A stretch of DNA of 64,000 bases from Streptomyces sp. NBC_00370 (GTDB lineage: Bacteria > Actinomycetota > Actinomycetes > Streptomycetales > Streptomycetaceae). Position numbers and translations under genes: made by a program. The stretch lies in the NCBI RefSeq assembly GCF_036084755.1, contig NZ_CP107968.1, positions 3,875,501-3,939,500 of the forward strand. Direction: 5' to 3'. Below the pieces are notes generated by a model, which saw nothing but the letters and a program-made list of their open reading frames with translations, had not been told where the DNA came from and searched no databases. Below are positions 9,112-17,471 of this stretch, piece after piece (within the stretch, counting starts at the first letter, position 1; every line of letters begins with the position of its first letter).

Positions 9112-9139
9112 ACTTTTGCAAGCGCATGCTTGCAAAAGT
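9112..9139. promoter_or_regulatory. Palindromic operator upstream of the XRE gene
   Basis: Twelve-base arms ACTTTTGCAAGC and GCTTGCAAAAGT flank a GCAT centre. It is unusually AT-rich for this genome and sits 27 bp upstream of the XRE start codon, where an autoregulatory site would be expected. Inferred function. Confidence 0.8.
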
Positions 9140-9179
9140 GTTCCACCTCGCACCAGCCCGCCGAGCGCCGTCAGTGACG

Positions 9180-9286
9180 TGTCCCGCTGAAGATGAGCCA
9201 GTCTCGGTCGATCTGAACCATCTGGTCGCTCGTCTCAGTCAACCGTGACCATCTGTCGATCTGTCTCGCTCTTCTTGACCCACTGC
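9180..9286 (+). repeat. Transposon left end with putative TnsB-binding repeats
   Basis: Terminal TGTCCCG at 9180 is followed by three related 24-bp sites starting with GTCTC at 9201, 9232 and 9263, exactly 31 bp apart. The first two share 18 of 24 bases, including the CCATCTG end. The third is more diverged (GTCTCGCTC, then TGACCCACTG). A weaker copy may overlap the terminus at 9181. Spacing near three helical turns fits multimeric transposase binding. Confidence 0.75.
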
Positions 9287-9341
9287 CGCACCGGGGTTCC
9301 CTACGGTCTTCGTATCGGGCGGGTGCCGAACGGGGTGGCTG

Positions 9342-10118
9342 ATGGCTGAGGAAGACTTCTGGCTGGAGTACCTAGACGCCCGCGGCGAACCGCACGGCGG
9401 GCCGCTTGAGGTGATGTGGCCGACCCGTTTCGAGGCAGCCGCGCAGGTACGCGGGTTCCCTTCGTACCGAGGGCAGCGGAACTTCCCGGGCTGGTACTGG
9501 GCTGCTACAGGTGGCGACCTGGTGGGCTATGAGTCGTGGGTGGAGCTCGGGCACCTGATGAGGCTGGACGCCGATCCGGATGTGGTGGCGGTGGCCTCGC
9601 AGCCGTTCCGGCTGTCGTGGCGGTACAGCGACCGGCCCCGGCGGACCCGCCATACGCCGGACTACTTCGTACGCCGTCGGGACGGCACCGCTGTGGTGCT
9701 GGACGTACGTCCGGACGATCGGATCGAGCCGGACGACGCGAAGAAGTTCGCGGCCACGGCCGCGGCCTGCGCCCGGGTTGGCTGGGGCTTCGAGCGAGTC
9801 GGGATGCTCGATCCCGTGCTGGCGGCGAATCTGCGCTGGCTATCGGGCTACAGGCACCCGCGGGTGCGGCGCGAGCCGGTCGCCGATGCCCTGCAAGCGG
9901 TGTTCGCAGAGCCGCAGGGACTGCTTGCGGGGGCCCGGGAAGTCGGGGATCCGATCGCCACGCTGCCGGTGCTCTTCCACCTGTTGTGGCGCCGTGTGTT
10001 GGCCGCTGACTTGGGGGGCGAGTTGCTGGCGGGGGCCACGCGCGTGCACCTCGTTCCTGCGATGGCGAAGGAGGTGGGCGGGGATGCCGGCGCGTCCGCA
10101 GTTGCTGTCGCTGGGTGA
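9342..10118 (+). CDS. tnsA: TnsA-like endonuclease of the transposon
   Basis: A 258-residue protein matching the TnsA N-terminal endonuclease domain, the subunit that cuts the non-transferred strand so that transposition is cut-and-paste. Visible motifs are YESWVE (E64, E68), HTPDYFV (D107) and the third catalytic segment VVLDVRPDD (121-126). The usual Lys of the E-D-x-K nuclease core appears as Arg123. The remainder is a variable C-terminal region expected to contact TnsC. It is the first gene inside the left end; its 3' end overlaps the transposase gene by 35 bp. ATG start, weak GGGGTGGCTG leader. Confidence 0.88.
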   Translation: MAEEDFWLEYLDARGEPHGGPLEVMWPTRFEAAAQVRGFPSYRGQRNFPGWYWAATGGDLVGYESWVELGHLMRLDADPDVVAVASQPFRLSWRYSDRPRRTRHTPDYFVRRRDGTAVVLDVRPDDRIEPDDAKKFAATAAACARVGWGFERVGMLDPVLAANLRWLSGYRHPRVRREPVADALQAVFAEPQGLLAGAREVGDPIATLPVLFHLLWRRVLAADLGGELLAGATRVHLVPAMAKEVGGDAGASAVAVAG

Positions 10119-12198
10119 TCGGGTTCGCTACGACGGGCGCGAACACACCGTGGCTGCCTTGCACGGCACTTCGGTGCGGCTGGTGGATGACGCCCTGGCC
10201 GCCAGTGTGGTGCTGCTGGGGAACTTGCTGGCCTCTGAGGGATTCACCGTACTCAGCAGCGCGCCGAGTCGCCCGTCGTTGCCCGATGCAGGGGTCCTGG
10301 AGGGACTGTCCGAAGACGCCGCAGAGCGGGCCGAGTGGTGGCGAAGGCACCTGACCGAACTGCTTACGGGCCGTCCAGACGTCGATGCGCGCACCCCAGT
10401 GAAGGCCGAGTACGACCCGGCCGTGAACTCGTTGCGGCAGCGGGAGCTGGCCAAGCTCGCCGAACTACGCGAAATAGGCGAGGAGGTGGGGCTGAGCACG
10501 CTGCGCCGGATGCGCTCTCGCTTCGAGCGCGAAGGGGTGGCGGGTTTAGTGGACGGTCGGCAGCGCAAGCCCGCCACCGGCACGAGCCGGGCCGATCCGC
10601 GGGTGGTCGAGGCCATCGAGAAGATCGTCAGCAGCCGGACCGACGAGCCGACCGTGTCCGCACAGGTGCTGCGGCGCAAAGTCGAACGCCTGCTGGCTGC
10701 TGAGCACGGCAAGGGAGCGGTTTCGATGCCCTCCAGGGCGACGTTCTACCGCCTGTTGGAGGCAGTCTCGACCGGGCAACATCTGCTGGGCTCGGCCCGC
10801 ACCCGCCGCTCGCTGGGCAAACAGCCGAAGCGGATGTTTGGGCAGCTGACGACAGCACGACCAGGTGAAGTGATGGAGATCGACTCCACGCCACTGGACG
10901 TAATGGTCGTCCACGACGACGGGACAGTGGACCGCTGCGAGCTGACCGGACTGGTCGATCTGGCGACGAGGACGCTGGCCGCGGTGGTGTTGCGGCCCTC
11001 GACGAAGGCGGTGGACGCCGCCCTGCTGCTGGCGCGGGCGATGACGCCCGAGGTGGTGCGGCCGGGCTGGTCGGACGCGTTGCGCATGTCCCGGTCGGTG
11101 CTGCCCTATGCCTCGCTGCTGACGCTCGACGAACGGATGGCCAAGGCCGCCGCGAAGCCGGTGATCGTCCCGGAGATGGTGGTCAGCGACCGCGGGAAGG
11201 CGTTCGTCTCGGACAACTTCCGTAATGCCTGCCGCCACTTGGGGATCTCGTTCCAGCCCGCGCATCCGGACACCCCGACCGACAAGCCGCATATTGAAAG
11301 AACCTTGGGCTCCGTGGCAACGATGTTCGCCCAGGATCTGCCCGGCTACACAGGCCGGAGTGCCGAGATGCGAGGCAGGGATCCGTCCGCACAAGCGGTT
11401 TGGTCCATCCACGAGCTCCAGGAACTGCTCCAGGAATGGGTCGTTTCGACATGGCAGGTCAGGCCGCACGGCGGGCTGCGAGACCCGTTGATGCCGGATC
11501 ACCCGTTGAGTCCGAACGAGAAGTACGCCGCGCTGGTGGCGGCGGCCGGATACGTGTCGGTCGCGCTGAGCCCGGAGGAGTACATCCAGCTCATGCCCCG
11601 CGAATGGAGGGTCATCGGTCCCGGAGGGGTGCGGATCAACAACCGTACTTACGATTCCTGCGACCTTGTCCCCTTTCGGCGCCAGCCCTCCGGGGCGGGT
11701 CCGGACGGGAGGCTCTGGGAGGTCCACTACGACCCTTATGACATCTCCTGCGTCTGGGTACGCAACCACCGTGGCATGGACTGGATCATCGCGACCTGGC
11801 GCCATCTACGCACTTCGCCCGTCCCCATGGGTGAACTGGTCTTCGACCGGGCCCGTCAGGTGCTGGCCGAACGTGAACAGCGCAAGCCGGACGAGGAAGC
11901 GGTCGCTGAGGCTGCGGTCGAGCTGCTTGACCGGGCCGCTGACGGTCCCGAGGAACGCCCTGTCCGGCGGCGGAAGAGCTCGGGCCGAGCGGCCGAGCAG
12001 CGTGACCGCAAGGTCGTCGGCCGCACCCGTGCCACCAGCCAGTCGGCCTGGCCTCGTCCCGAGACGCCCGCCGCCTCGCAAGCGCTTCCGGCCGAACCAG
12101 CTCAGGTCTCCGATGCCGCCGATGAGGACGAGGAGTTGGCGAAAGTGGTGCCGCTGGGGATCTTCGACGCTCGTGAGGAGGCGAAAAGATGGTGGTGA
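10084..12198 (+). CDS. tnsB: TnsB/TniA-like DDE transposase
   Basis: A 704-residue Mu/Tn7-type transposase that binds the transposon ends and joins the 3' ends to target DNA. Residues 110-230 hold helix-turn-helix DNA-binding domains (including LSTLRRMRSRFEREGVAGLVD). The integrase core spans about 255-480 with the DDE triad visible as MEIDSTPLD (D267), VVSDRGKAF (D369) and KPHIERTLG (E405). A Mu-transposase C-terminal beta-barrel and a charged tail follow. The tail from about 580 onward is Arg/Ala/Pro-rich and probably recruits the ATPase. The ATG at 10084 sits 9 bp after a perfect AAGGAGG site, inside the end of tnsA; longer upstream extensions in this frame overlap tnsA and are spurious. 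The gene overlaps the next ATPase gene by 10 bp. Confidence 0.93.
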   Translation: MPARPQLLSLGDRVRYDGREHTVAALHGTSVRLVDDALAASVVLLGNLLASEGFTVLSSAPSRPSLPDAGVLEGLSEDAAERAEWWRRHLTELLTGRPDVDARTPVKAEYDPAVNSLRQRELAKLAELREIGEEVGLSTLRRMRSRFEREGVAGLVDGRQRKPATGTSRADPRVVEAIEKIVSSRTDEPTVSAQVLRRKVERLLAAEHGKGAVSMPSRATFYRLLEAVSTGQHLLGSARTRRSLGKQPKRMFGQLTTARPGEVMEIDSTPLDVMVVHDDGTVDRCELTGLVDLATRTLAAVVLRPSTKAVDAALLLARAMTPEVVRPGWSDALRMSRSVLPYASLLTLDERMAKAAAKPVIVPEMVVSDRGKAFVSDNFRNACRHLGISFQPAHPDTPTDKPHIERTLGSVATMFAQDLPGYTGRSAEMRGRDPSAQAVWSIHELQELLQEWVVSTWQVRPHGGLRDPLMPDHPLSPNEKYAALVAAAGYVSVALSPEEYIQLMPREWRVIGPGGVRINNRTYDSCDLVPFRRQPSGAGPDGRLWEVHYDPYDISCVWVRNHRGMDWIIATWRHLRTSPVPMGELVFDRARQVLAEREQRKPDEEAVAEAAVELLDRAADGPEERPVRRRKSSGRAAEQRDRKVVGRTRATSQSAWPRPETPAASQALPAEPAQVSDAADEDEELAKVVPLGIFDAREEAKRWW

Positions 12199-13217
12199 GC
12201 CCCTCCGGAAATGATCGCTCTGGGGCCGACAAAGACGAACGTGTGGAGCCGCCCACCACTCTCACTGGCTGGCAGCGGTTCGTGGAGAAGGACCCGCACC
12301 CCTTCGACCTGCTTCCCCGCCCTCGATGGGAGTCGATGAGCGACGAGGAACGCACCGACTACGACGAAGCTCGCATCGACTACCACTCAGAACTCCAAGT
12401 GGTACGCACGTCCACAGTGAAGGAAGTCGCTCATCAGGGACGCCTTCTGACCCTGCTCAACCGACGCGAGCACGGAGCTCGCCGCGGCCTGATCATCTCT
12501 GGCGACCGCACCACGGGCAAGACCACTGCACTCCGGCAGCTCGGGCGCCTTCATGAACTGCGTGTTCGGCAGAGATCCGGCGAAGGCCAACGCATCCCGG
12601 TGGTCTATGTCACCGCACCGCCGAAAGGATCACCCCGGAAGCTCGCCTTGGAGTTTGCCCGCTTCCTCAACATCCCGACCATCACCCCTCGCCACAACAC
12701 AGCCGACATCACGCATTCCGTCTGTCAGGTGCTGACAGAGGCCCGCACGGACCTGGTGCTGGTCGACGAAATCCACCTCATGAACTTGGGCACGATCGCC
12801 GGAGAGGAGCTCTCCGACCACCTGAAGTACTTCACCGAGCACCTGCCGGCCACGTTCATCTACGCCGGCATCGACGTCGAACACTCCGGACTGTTCACCG
12901 GCATCCGCGGCGGCCAGATCGCAGGTCGCTGCACCCTCCTGCACACCGGCCCCTTTCCCCTGGGCCGCGAATGGGAAGGGCTGGTCGCGACCATGGAGGG
13001 CACCCTTCGCCTGCACAGGCACGCCCCCAACACATTGACCAAGTTGCACAAATACCTCTACCAGCGGACCGGCGGCATGATCGGCAGCCTCTCCCATCTT
13101 GTCCGTGCCGCAGCCATCTCCGCGATCCTGGACGGCAGCGAAAGCATCACCCGGCGACAACTGCACGCCATCCACGTGGATCACGCCAGCGAGAGCGCCT
13201 ACCGGACATCCGCATGA
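12189..13217 (+). CDS. tniB: TnsC/TniB-like AAA+ transposition ATPase
   Basis: A 342-residue AAA+ ATPase, the regulator that bridges the transposase and the target-selection protein. Walker A is GDRTTGKTT (105-113) and Walker B LVLVDEIH (189-196), followed by sensor-like TFIYAGIDV and an arginine-rich GGQIAGRCTLL segment. Its size and order match TniB of Tn5053/Tn402 and the smaller TnsC proteins. The start overlaps the transposase stop by 10 bp, and its TGA overlaps the tniQ ATG, so tight translational coupling is expected. Confidence 0.92.
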   Translation: MVVSPSGNDRSGADKDERVEPPTTLTGWQRFVEKDPHPFDLLPRPRWESMSDEERTDYDEARIDYHSELQVVRTSTVKEVAHQGRLLTLLNRREHGARRGLIISGDRTTGKTTALRQLGRLHELRVRQRSGEGQRIPVVYVTAPPKGSPRKLALEFARFLNIPTITPRHNTADITHSVCQVLTEARTDLVLVDEIHLMNLGTIAGEELSDHLKYFTEHLPATFIYAGIDVEHSGLFTGIRGGQIAGRCTLLHTGPFPLGREWEGLVATMEGTLRLHRHAPNTLTKLHKYLYQRTGGMIGSLSHLVRAAAISAILDGSESITRRQLHAIHVDHASESAYRTSA

Positions 13218-14218
13218 TCGAGGTCAAGGCCCCGGCCGGGCGGGCACGGCCTCTGCCTCTGACCTCCCCGCCCTTTCCGAATGAGACTGTTCGGTCCTAT
13301 GCCACGCGGCTCGCGCTGCTCAACGGGGTTCCCCCGAAGCACGTGCTCCGCCGCTTCTACTCGGCGGAGAGGCCCCTGGACAGGCTGGATCTCCTCGCCG
13401 TTCGCAGCGGTCAGGCACCGAAATCTCTGAGGAAGGCACTGCCCGAGCTGACCACCGCCACGGCATGGCACCATCCGGGCTACCCGTTGATCAACCGGAC
13501 CTGGGCCTGCGACTTCTGCGCGGCCGCACATACTGGAAAGATCAGCTGGCGGATCGAGATCTGGGGGCTCCGAGACCTCAACCAGCTCTGCGTCAAGCAC
13601 CGCCGGTGGACAGGCAGTGGCACCGCCTACGACTCGTACTTTGAGCGAAGCGTCGAGATCCCTTCAACCGGTCAGTGCAGCGTTGCGCAAGCGCCCGAGA
13701 TCGTTGAAGCTCAACGGCGCCTCCACCGGCTCTGCCGTCACAGCAGATACCGCAGGATCCTGCCCGCCTACGAAGAATGCTCCAAGCTCTGGCGCGACCT
13801 GACCAGACACGGCTACGCAGCAGACCGCACGGAGCGCAGACTCCGCTTGATCCATCCGGACGAGACCAGTCGGCACCGGCCATACCCATACGCCGAGGCC
13901 GCCGACTTCCCCGACGTCGTCCAGGTCGCCGCTCTCTTCGCTTCCTTCTACTGGCGAAATCAAGCCCTCGGAAGCCAGGGAGAGGTTCAGCGCTTCCGCC
14001 GAGAGTTCGACAGGCGACTACCCGCAGAGCGGAAGCTGAGGACAACCGCCATCCCATGGCTCCAAGAAGAGATCGTGCGGCTTGCCCAACGGGTCGACGA
14101 GGCCGTCCGCCACCATGAGGCCAGCCTCGACGGGCTCGTAACCGCCCACCCGCACGACCAGTTCCCTCCCCTGCTCATCCGAAGGATCTTGAAGCGTTCC
14201 CCAGCACACGCACGGTGA
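13214..14218 (+). CDS. tniQ: TniQ/TnsD-family target-selection protein
   Basis: A 334-residue protein with the TniQ N-terminal segment (PLPLTSPPFPNETVRSYATR, then LALLNG). A zinc-binding pattern CDFC...CVKH (C99, C102, C126, H129) follows, typical of TniQ/TnsD family target selectors. The C-terminal half is helical and basic. It starts in an ATGA overlap with the ATPase gene. Only one tniQ gene is present, and it is short compared with Tn7 TnsD. The target site may therefore be a simple sequence near the XRE/VOC intergenic region rather than glmS. Confidence 0.9.
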   Translation: MIEVKAPAGRARPLPLTSPPFPNETVRSYATRLALLNGVPPKHVLRRFYSAERPLDRLDLLAVRSGQAPKSLRKALPELTTATAWHHPGYPLINRTWACDFCAAAHTGKISWRIEIWGLRDLNQLCVKHRRWTGSGTAYDSYFERSVEIPSTGQCSVAQAPEIVEAQRRLHRLCRHSRYRRILPAYEECSKLWRDLTRHGYAADRTERRLRLIHPDETSRHRPYPYAEAADFPDVVQVAALFASFYWRNQALGSQGEVQRFRREFDRRLPAERKLRTTAIPWLQEEIVRLAQRVDEAVRHHEASLDGLVTAHPHDQFPPLLIRRILKRSPAHAR

Positions 14219-14286
14219 ACTGCCTCTGCCCTCACCGAGACGGGACTGACGTCAGCAACGTCGGAGCCGATCATTAGGCTCCGCTC

Positions 14287-14811
14287 ATGACCAGCGACCT
14301 CGGATTCACATGCTCGTGCTGCGGCAGCCATCACGCCGAACTGCCGATGAACTACTCGGCCACGGCTCCCTACGTCTGGGATCCGCGTTTCGCCGACCGT
14401 GCGGACTGCCTGCTCTCGTCGGATCAGTGCGTCATCCAGGCACAGCACTACTTCGTCAAGGGTCTGATCGAGATACCGATCATCGGCAGCGACGAGGTCT
14501 TCTCCTGGGCCGCATGGGTCTCCCTCAGCCGGGACAACGTCGCCCGAGCCGCGGACCTCTGGGACACCCGGGGACGCGAATCCGAGGAGCCGTACTTCGG
14601 ATGGCTGTCCACCGACCTCTTCCTCTACTCGCCCAGCACCATCAACTTGAAGACCCACGTCCACACCCGCCCCATCGGACAGCGTCCGTTCATCGAGCTG
14701 GAGCCGACCGACCACCCTCTCGCGGTCGAACAGCGGACCGGCATCACGATGGAGCGTGTCCGTGAAATCGCCGAAGCTGTTCTCCACCCTGCCGACAGCG
14801 AATCCAAGTGA
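14287..14811 (+). CDS. DUF2199 domain-containing protein (transposon cargo)
   Basis: A 174-residue protein that starts with a CSCCGSHH zinc-knuckle-like motif (residues 10-17) and the acidic/aromatic body of DUF2199, including SDQCVIQAQHYFVKGLIEIP and SWAAWVSLS. Function unknown; DUF2199 genes often sit in accessory islands together with immunity-like proteins. It is separated from tniQ by 68 bp that contain a GGAGCC...GGCTCC stem, and is co-oriented with all other cargo genes. Confidence 0.85.
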   Translation: MTSDLGFTCSCCGSHHAELPMNYSATAPYVWDPRFADRADCLLSSDQCVIQAQHYFVKGLIEIPIIGSDEVFSWAAWVSLSRDNVARAADLWDTRGRESEEPYFGWLSTDLFLYSPSTINLKTHVHTRPIGQRPFIELEPTDHPLAVEQRTGITMERVREIAEAVLHPADSESK

Positions 14812-14844
14812 CGTCGAACATCCTGCTGACCTAGCGTTCCACCC

Positions 14845-15300
14845 ATGACCACCCCCGACGTCGGCACCGGCGATGAGGCCAGCGTGACGATCCGCTGCCA
14901 GGACCATGCGTCCGTCGGCGTGACGTTCTGCGACCGGTTCAGCTTCGACGCAGACTCCGTGCACTATGCCGTCGAGCTGCGGGCTCCCGGTCTGACCGCT
15001 CGCGTCAACGAGGTCGTCGCCTGGATCTGGGACAGCGATCTCACCGCATTCCTGGAAGAGCTCGCCGCCGACTACCGGGGATGGGACGGCGAACGGAGCT
15101 GGCAGACCAATGACCACGACCTAACGGTGTCGGCAGTCTTCCGGTCCGGCGGCCACGTCGGCCTGACCTGGGCCTTGCGGCCGTGGCCTCAGGCCGCAGG
15201 TGGCTGGGGCGCCTCTGTGACCACCTGGCTGGAGGCCGGCGAGCAGATGACTTCCCTGGCGGCCGATGTTCGGGCCTTCCTCGCTGAGGAGCACCAGTGA
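14845..15300 (+). CDS. DUF6228-like immunity-type protein (transposon cargo)
   Basis: A 151-residue soluble protein with conserved VHYAVELRAPGLTARV, FLEELAADYRGWDGERSW and LTWALRPWP segments. The pattern resembles DUF6228, a small actinobacterial family suspected to contain immunity proteins. No toxin gene is visible next to it. The 3' end overlaps the next gene by 4 bp (GTGA), so the two are probably translated together. Confidence 0.75.
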   Translation: MTTPDVGTGDEASVTIRCQDHASVGVTFCDRFSFDADSVHYAVELRAPGLTARVNEVVAWIWDSDLTAFLEELAADYRGWDGERSWQTNDHDLTVSAVFRSGGHVGLTWALRPWPQAAGGWGASVTTWLEAGEQMTSLAADVRAFLAEEHQ

Positions 15301-15770
15301 CATCCGGCATGCGCATCACCTGGACCCTGGCGGGATCCGGGTGGGCGGACTGCACCCTTGAAGATCGCCAGGCGAGAGTCGAGCTCACCGCGTCCCACAT
15401 CACCAGTGCGCCCGAGGAGCTCCTGACCGCGGTGGCCCAGCTCGTCGCGGGCGGGTCGGAGACCCGTGCCCAGTTTGAGGCCGAACCGACCGCCTACCGG
15501 TGGATCTTCTACCGCGAAGGCGTGGACACCTGGACCCGCGTGCTGGAGCTGCGTCACGGCAGCGATCACGACAACAAGGGAACCGAAATCTGGTCCAGCC
15601 AGCTCGGCATCGACCAGCTCGCCCGCACCGTGATCCGCTGCTTCGACGAGGTCGCGCAGACCTACGGCGAAAGTGGCTATCGAGGCAAGTGGGGCGAACA
15701 CTTCCCACGAACCGAGCTCGAAGCCCTCAGACGCCTCTGGCACGCCCACCACCGCAGCGACAACACATAG
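15297..15770 (+). CDS. Hypothetical protein translationally coupled to DUF6228-like gene
   Basis: A 157-residue acidic protein (MTSGMRITWTLAGSGW...) beginning at a GTG in a GTGA overlap with the preceding gene; an ATG four codons in is an alternative. The sequence has an alternating beta pattern and FYREGVDTWTRVLELRH. I do not recognise a named family. Pairing with a DUF6228-like protein suggests a two-protein unit or a duplicated immunity fold. Confidence 0.75.
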   Translation: MTSGMRITWTLAGSGWADCTLEDRQARVELTASHITSAPEELLTAVAQLVAGGSETRAQFEAEPTAYRWIFYREGVDTWTRVLELRHGSDHDNKGTEIWSSQLGIDQLARTVIRCFDEVAQTYGESGYRGKWGEHFPRTELEALRRLWHAHHRSDNT

Positions 15771-15986
15771 CCGCACCGGCCCGCGGCAAAGCAACGGCGG
15801 CCCTACTCCAGACTCCAGCGTCGCACTCCAGCCGGGCCGCTGAGTTCGCGACGTCCGCCACCGCACACCCGCGCCGCCGCCTAAGATCGCACATCACCAC
15901 GGAGCACAGTAAGCAGGGGGAGGGCCAGGAAAACCGTGCGATTCGGCGTATTTTATGACGACCGTCGCTTGGCCGAAGGTGGCGCC

Positions 15987-17471
15987 ATGGCAGAGGATCT
16001 TTTCGATGCGCTCCTCGTCCACGACACCTGGGACGACGACGGATACCGCACCATGTTCACGTTGCGCGTTCTGACCAGGGATGGCTGGATCGAGGTCGGC
16101 ACGGTGAAGATTGGCCACGTGGCGACGGATGGCGAGAACGTTCCCGCCAACTATCTGCTCCCGGAGCGCTTCAGCCGCCTGGACAGCTCGCGCTATTTCT
16201 CGGTGGGCCAGGATGAAAGCTATTACTACACGCTGAGCGAGATACCCAGCGCCATCCGGGAGGAAGTACTCACCGCGCTCCGGGATATCGCCTATGACGA
16301 GGACTCCTTCCGCCTCGCGCGGAACCAAGATGTGACCCGCACTTCGCTACTGCGCTTCGTCAAGATGTCGACCGTGCGCGGGCAGCTGCGGCGCATCGCA
16401 CGCGGCGGAGCGCGCCGGGTAAGTTTCGATATCGCCTACGAGCCGCCGCTGCCACCGGCAATGAGTTCCGTGCGGTTCGAATTCAAGGTCGAACCAGGCT
16501 CCCGGCCGGCCAGCAACGTGCACGCCCTGACCGGACGGAACGGCGTGGGGAAGTCATATGTGCTTTCCCACTTGGCCCGCGCCGTCGCTGCGGTCGAACC
16601 GCAGATATATGAGCTCGGGCGGATCATCGAGTACGGCCGCGAGGGCCGATCCTTCAACAACCTGGTGACTGTCTCGTTCAGCGCCTTTGACGACTTCCCG
16701 CTCGTCGAGGGCGACGAAATGTTCATCGCTTCCTACGTGGGCCTGCGTGTTCAGGGTTCACGATCCCCCAGGTTCAAGACCCCTGGCGGGCTCAGGAAGG
16801 ACTTCGCGCAGGCCATGAAGGCATGTCTGACGCGCGAGCGCAGCCCACAATGGATCAGGGCATTGCGCACCCTCGACTATCCCGGGAGCGGACTCCTGGA
16901 GGAGGGATGGCTGGAGAACTTCGAGAACACCGCAAGCCTGAACAGCCGCGAGAATAAGGCCCGGCAGCTCTTCCGCCGTCTCAGCGCCGGCCACCGGCTC
17001 GTTCTGCTCACCATGACCCGGCTCATCGAGCACGTGAGTGAGCGGACCCTCGTCATCATCGATGAGCCGGAAACCCACCTCCATCCGCCCCTGCTGTCCG
17101 CGTTCATGCGGGCGCTGTCCGATCTGCTCGCCGAGCGCAACGGGCTGGCCATCGTCGCCACACACTCTCCGGTTGTACTCCAAGAGATTCCTGCCCACTG
17201 CGTCTGGAAACTCTGGCGCTACGGCGGGCAACTCGGAGCCGCGCAGCCCCGCATCGAAACGTACGGCGAGAACGTCGGCGTGCTGACTCACGAGGTCTTC
17301 GGTCTGGAACTCACCGAAGCCGGCTTTCTGCACGAACTACGACGCCTGGTCGACGTCGGCTACTCCTACGACGCTGTCCTGGAACACTTCAGTGGACGGC
17401 TTGGCAGCGAGGCACAGTTGGTGCTCAGCGCCTTGCTCGGCCAGCGCGACGACGTGGAGGGACACGGCTGA
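15987..17471 (+). CDS. Septu PtuA-like AAA/ABC-type ATPase (transposon cargo, defence candidate)
   Basis: A 494-residue ATPase; the numbering here is from the ATG at 15987. Walker A is GRNGVGKS (184-190), the ABC-like signature is LSAGHR (332-337), Walker B LVIIDEPETHLHP (355-367) and the switch His ATHSP (391-395). These are the elements of SMC/ABC-like OLD and PtuA ATPases. The N-terminus LFDALLVHDTWDDDGYRTMF followed by VGTVKIG is characteristic of ATPases paired with HNH nucleases. The ATG has a GAAGG site; a GTG at 15936 would add 17 residues. The stop overlaps the HNH start (TGATG). Septu and the effector half of retron Ec78 use such ATPase-HNH pairs against phage, so an anti-phage role is inferred. 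Confidence 0.88.
   Translation: MAEDLFDALLVHDTWDDDGYRTMFTLRVLTRDGWIEVGTVKIGHVATDGENVPANYLLPERFSRLDSSRYFSVGQDESYYYTLSEIPSAIREEVLTALRDIAYDEDSFRLARNQDVTRTSLLRFVKMSTVRGQLRRIARGGARRVSFDIAYEPPLPPAMSSVRFEFKVEPGSRPASNVHALTGRNGVGKSYVLSHLARAVAAVEPQIYELGRIIEYGREGRSFNNLVTVSFSAFDDFPLVEGDEMFIASYVGLRVQGSRSPRFKTPGGLRKDFAQAMKACLTRERSPQWIRALRTLDYPGSGLLEEGWLENFENTASLNSRENKARQLFRRLSAGHRLVLLTMTRLIEHVSERTLVIIDEPETHLHPPLLSAFMRALSDLLAERNGLAIVATHSPVVLQEIPAHCVWKLWRYGGQLGAAQPRIETYGENVGVLTHEVFGLELTEAGFLHELRRLVDVGYSYDAVLEHFSGRLGSEAQLVLSALLGQRDDVEGHG

Noticed and set aside
9342..14218. CRISPR-associated transposon
   Set aside because: The transposition genes are Tn7-like, but no Cas12k, Cascade genes or array lie within the element.
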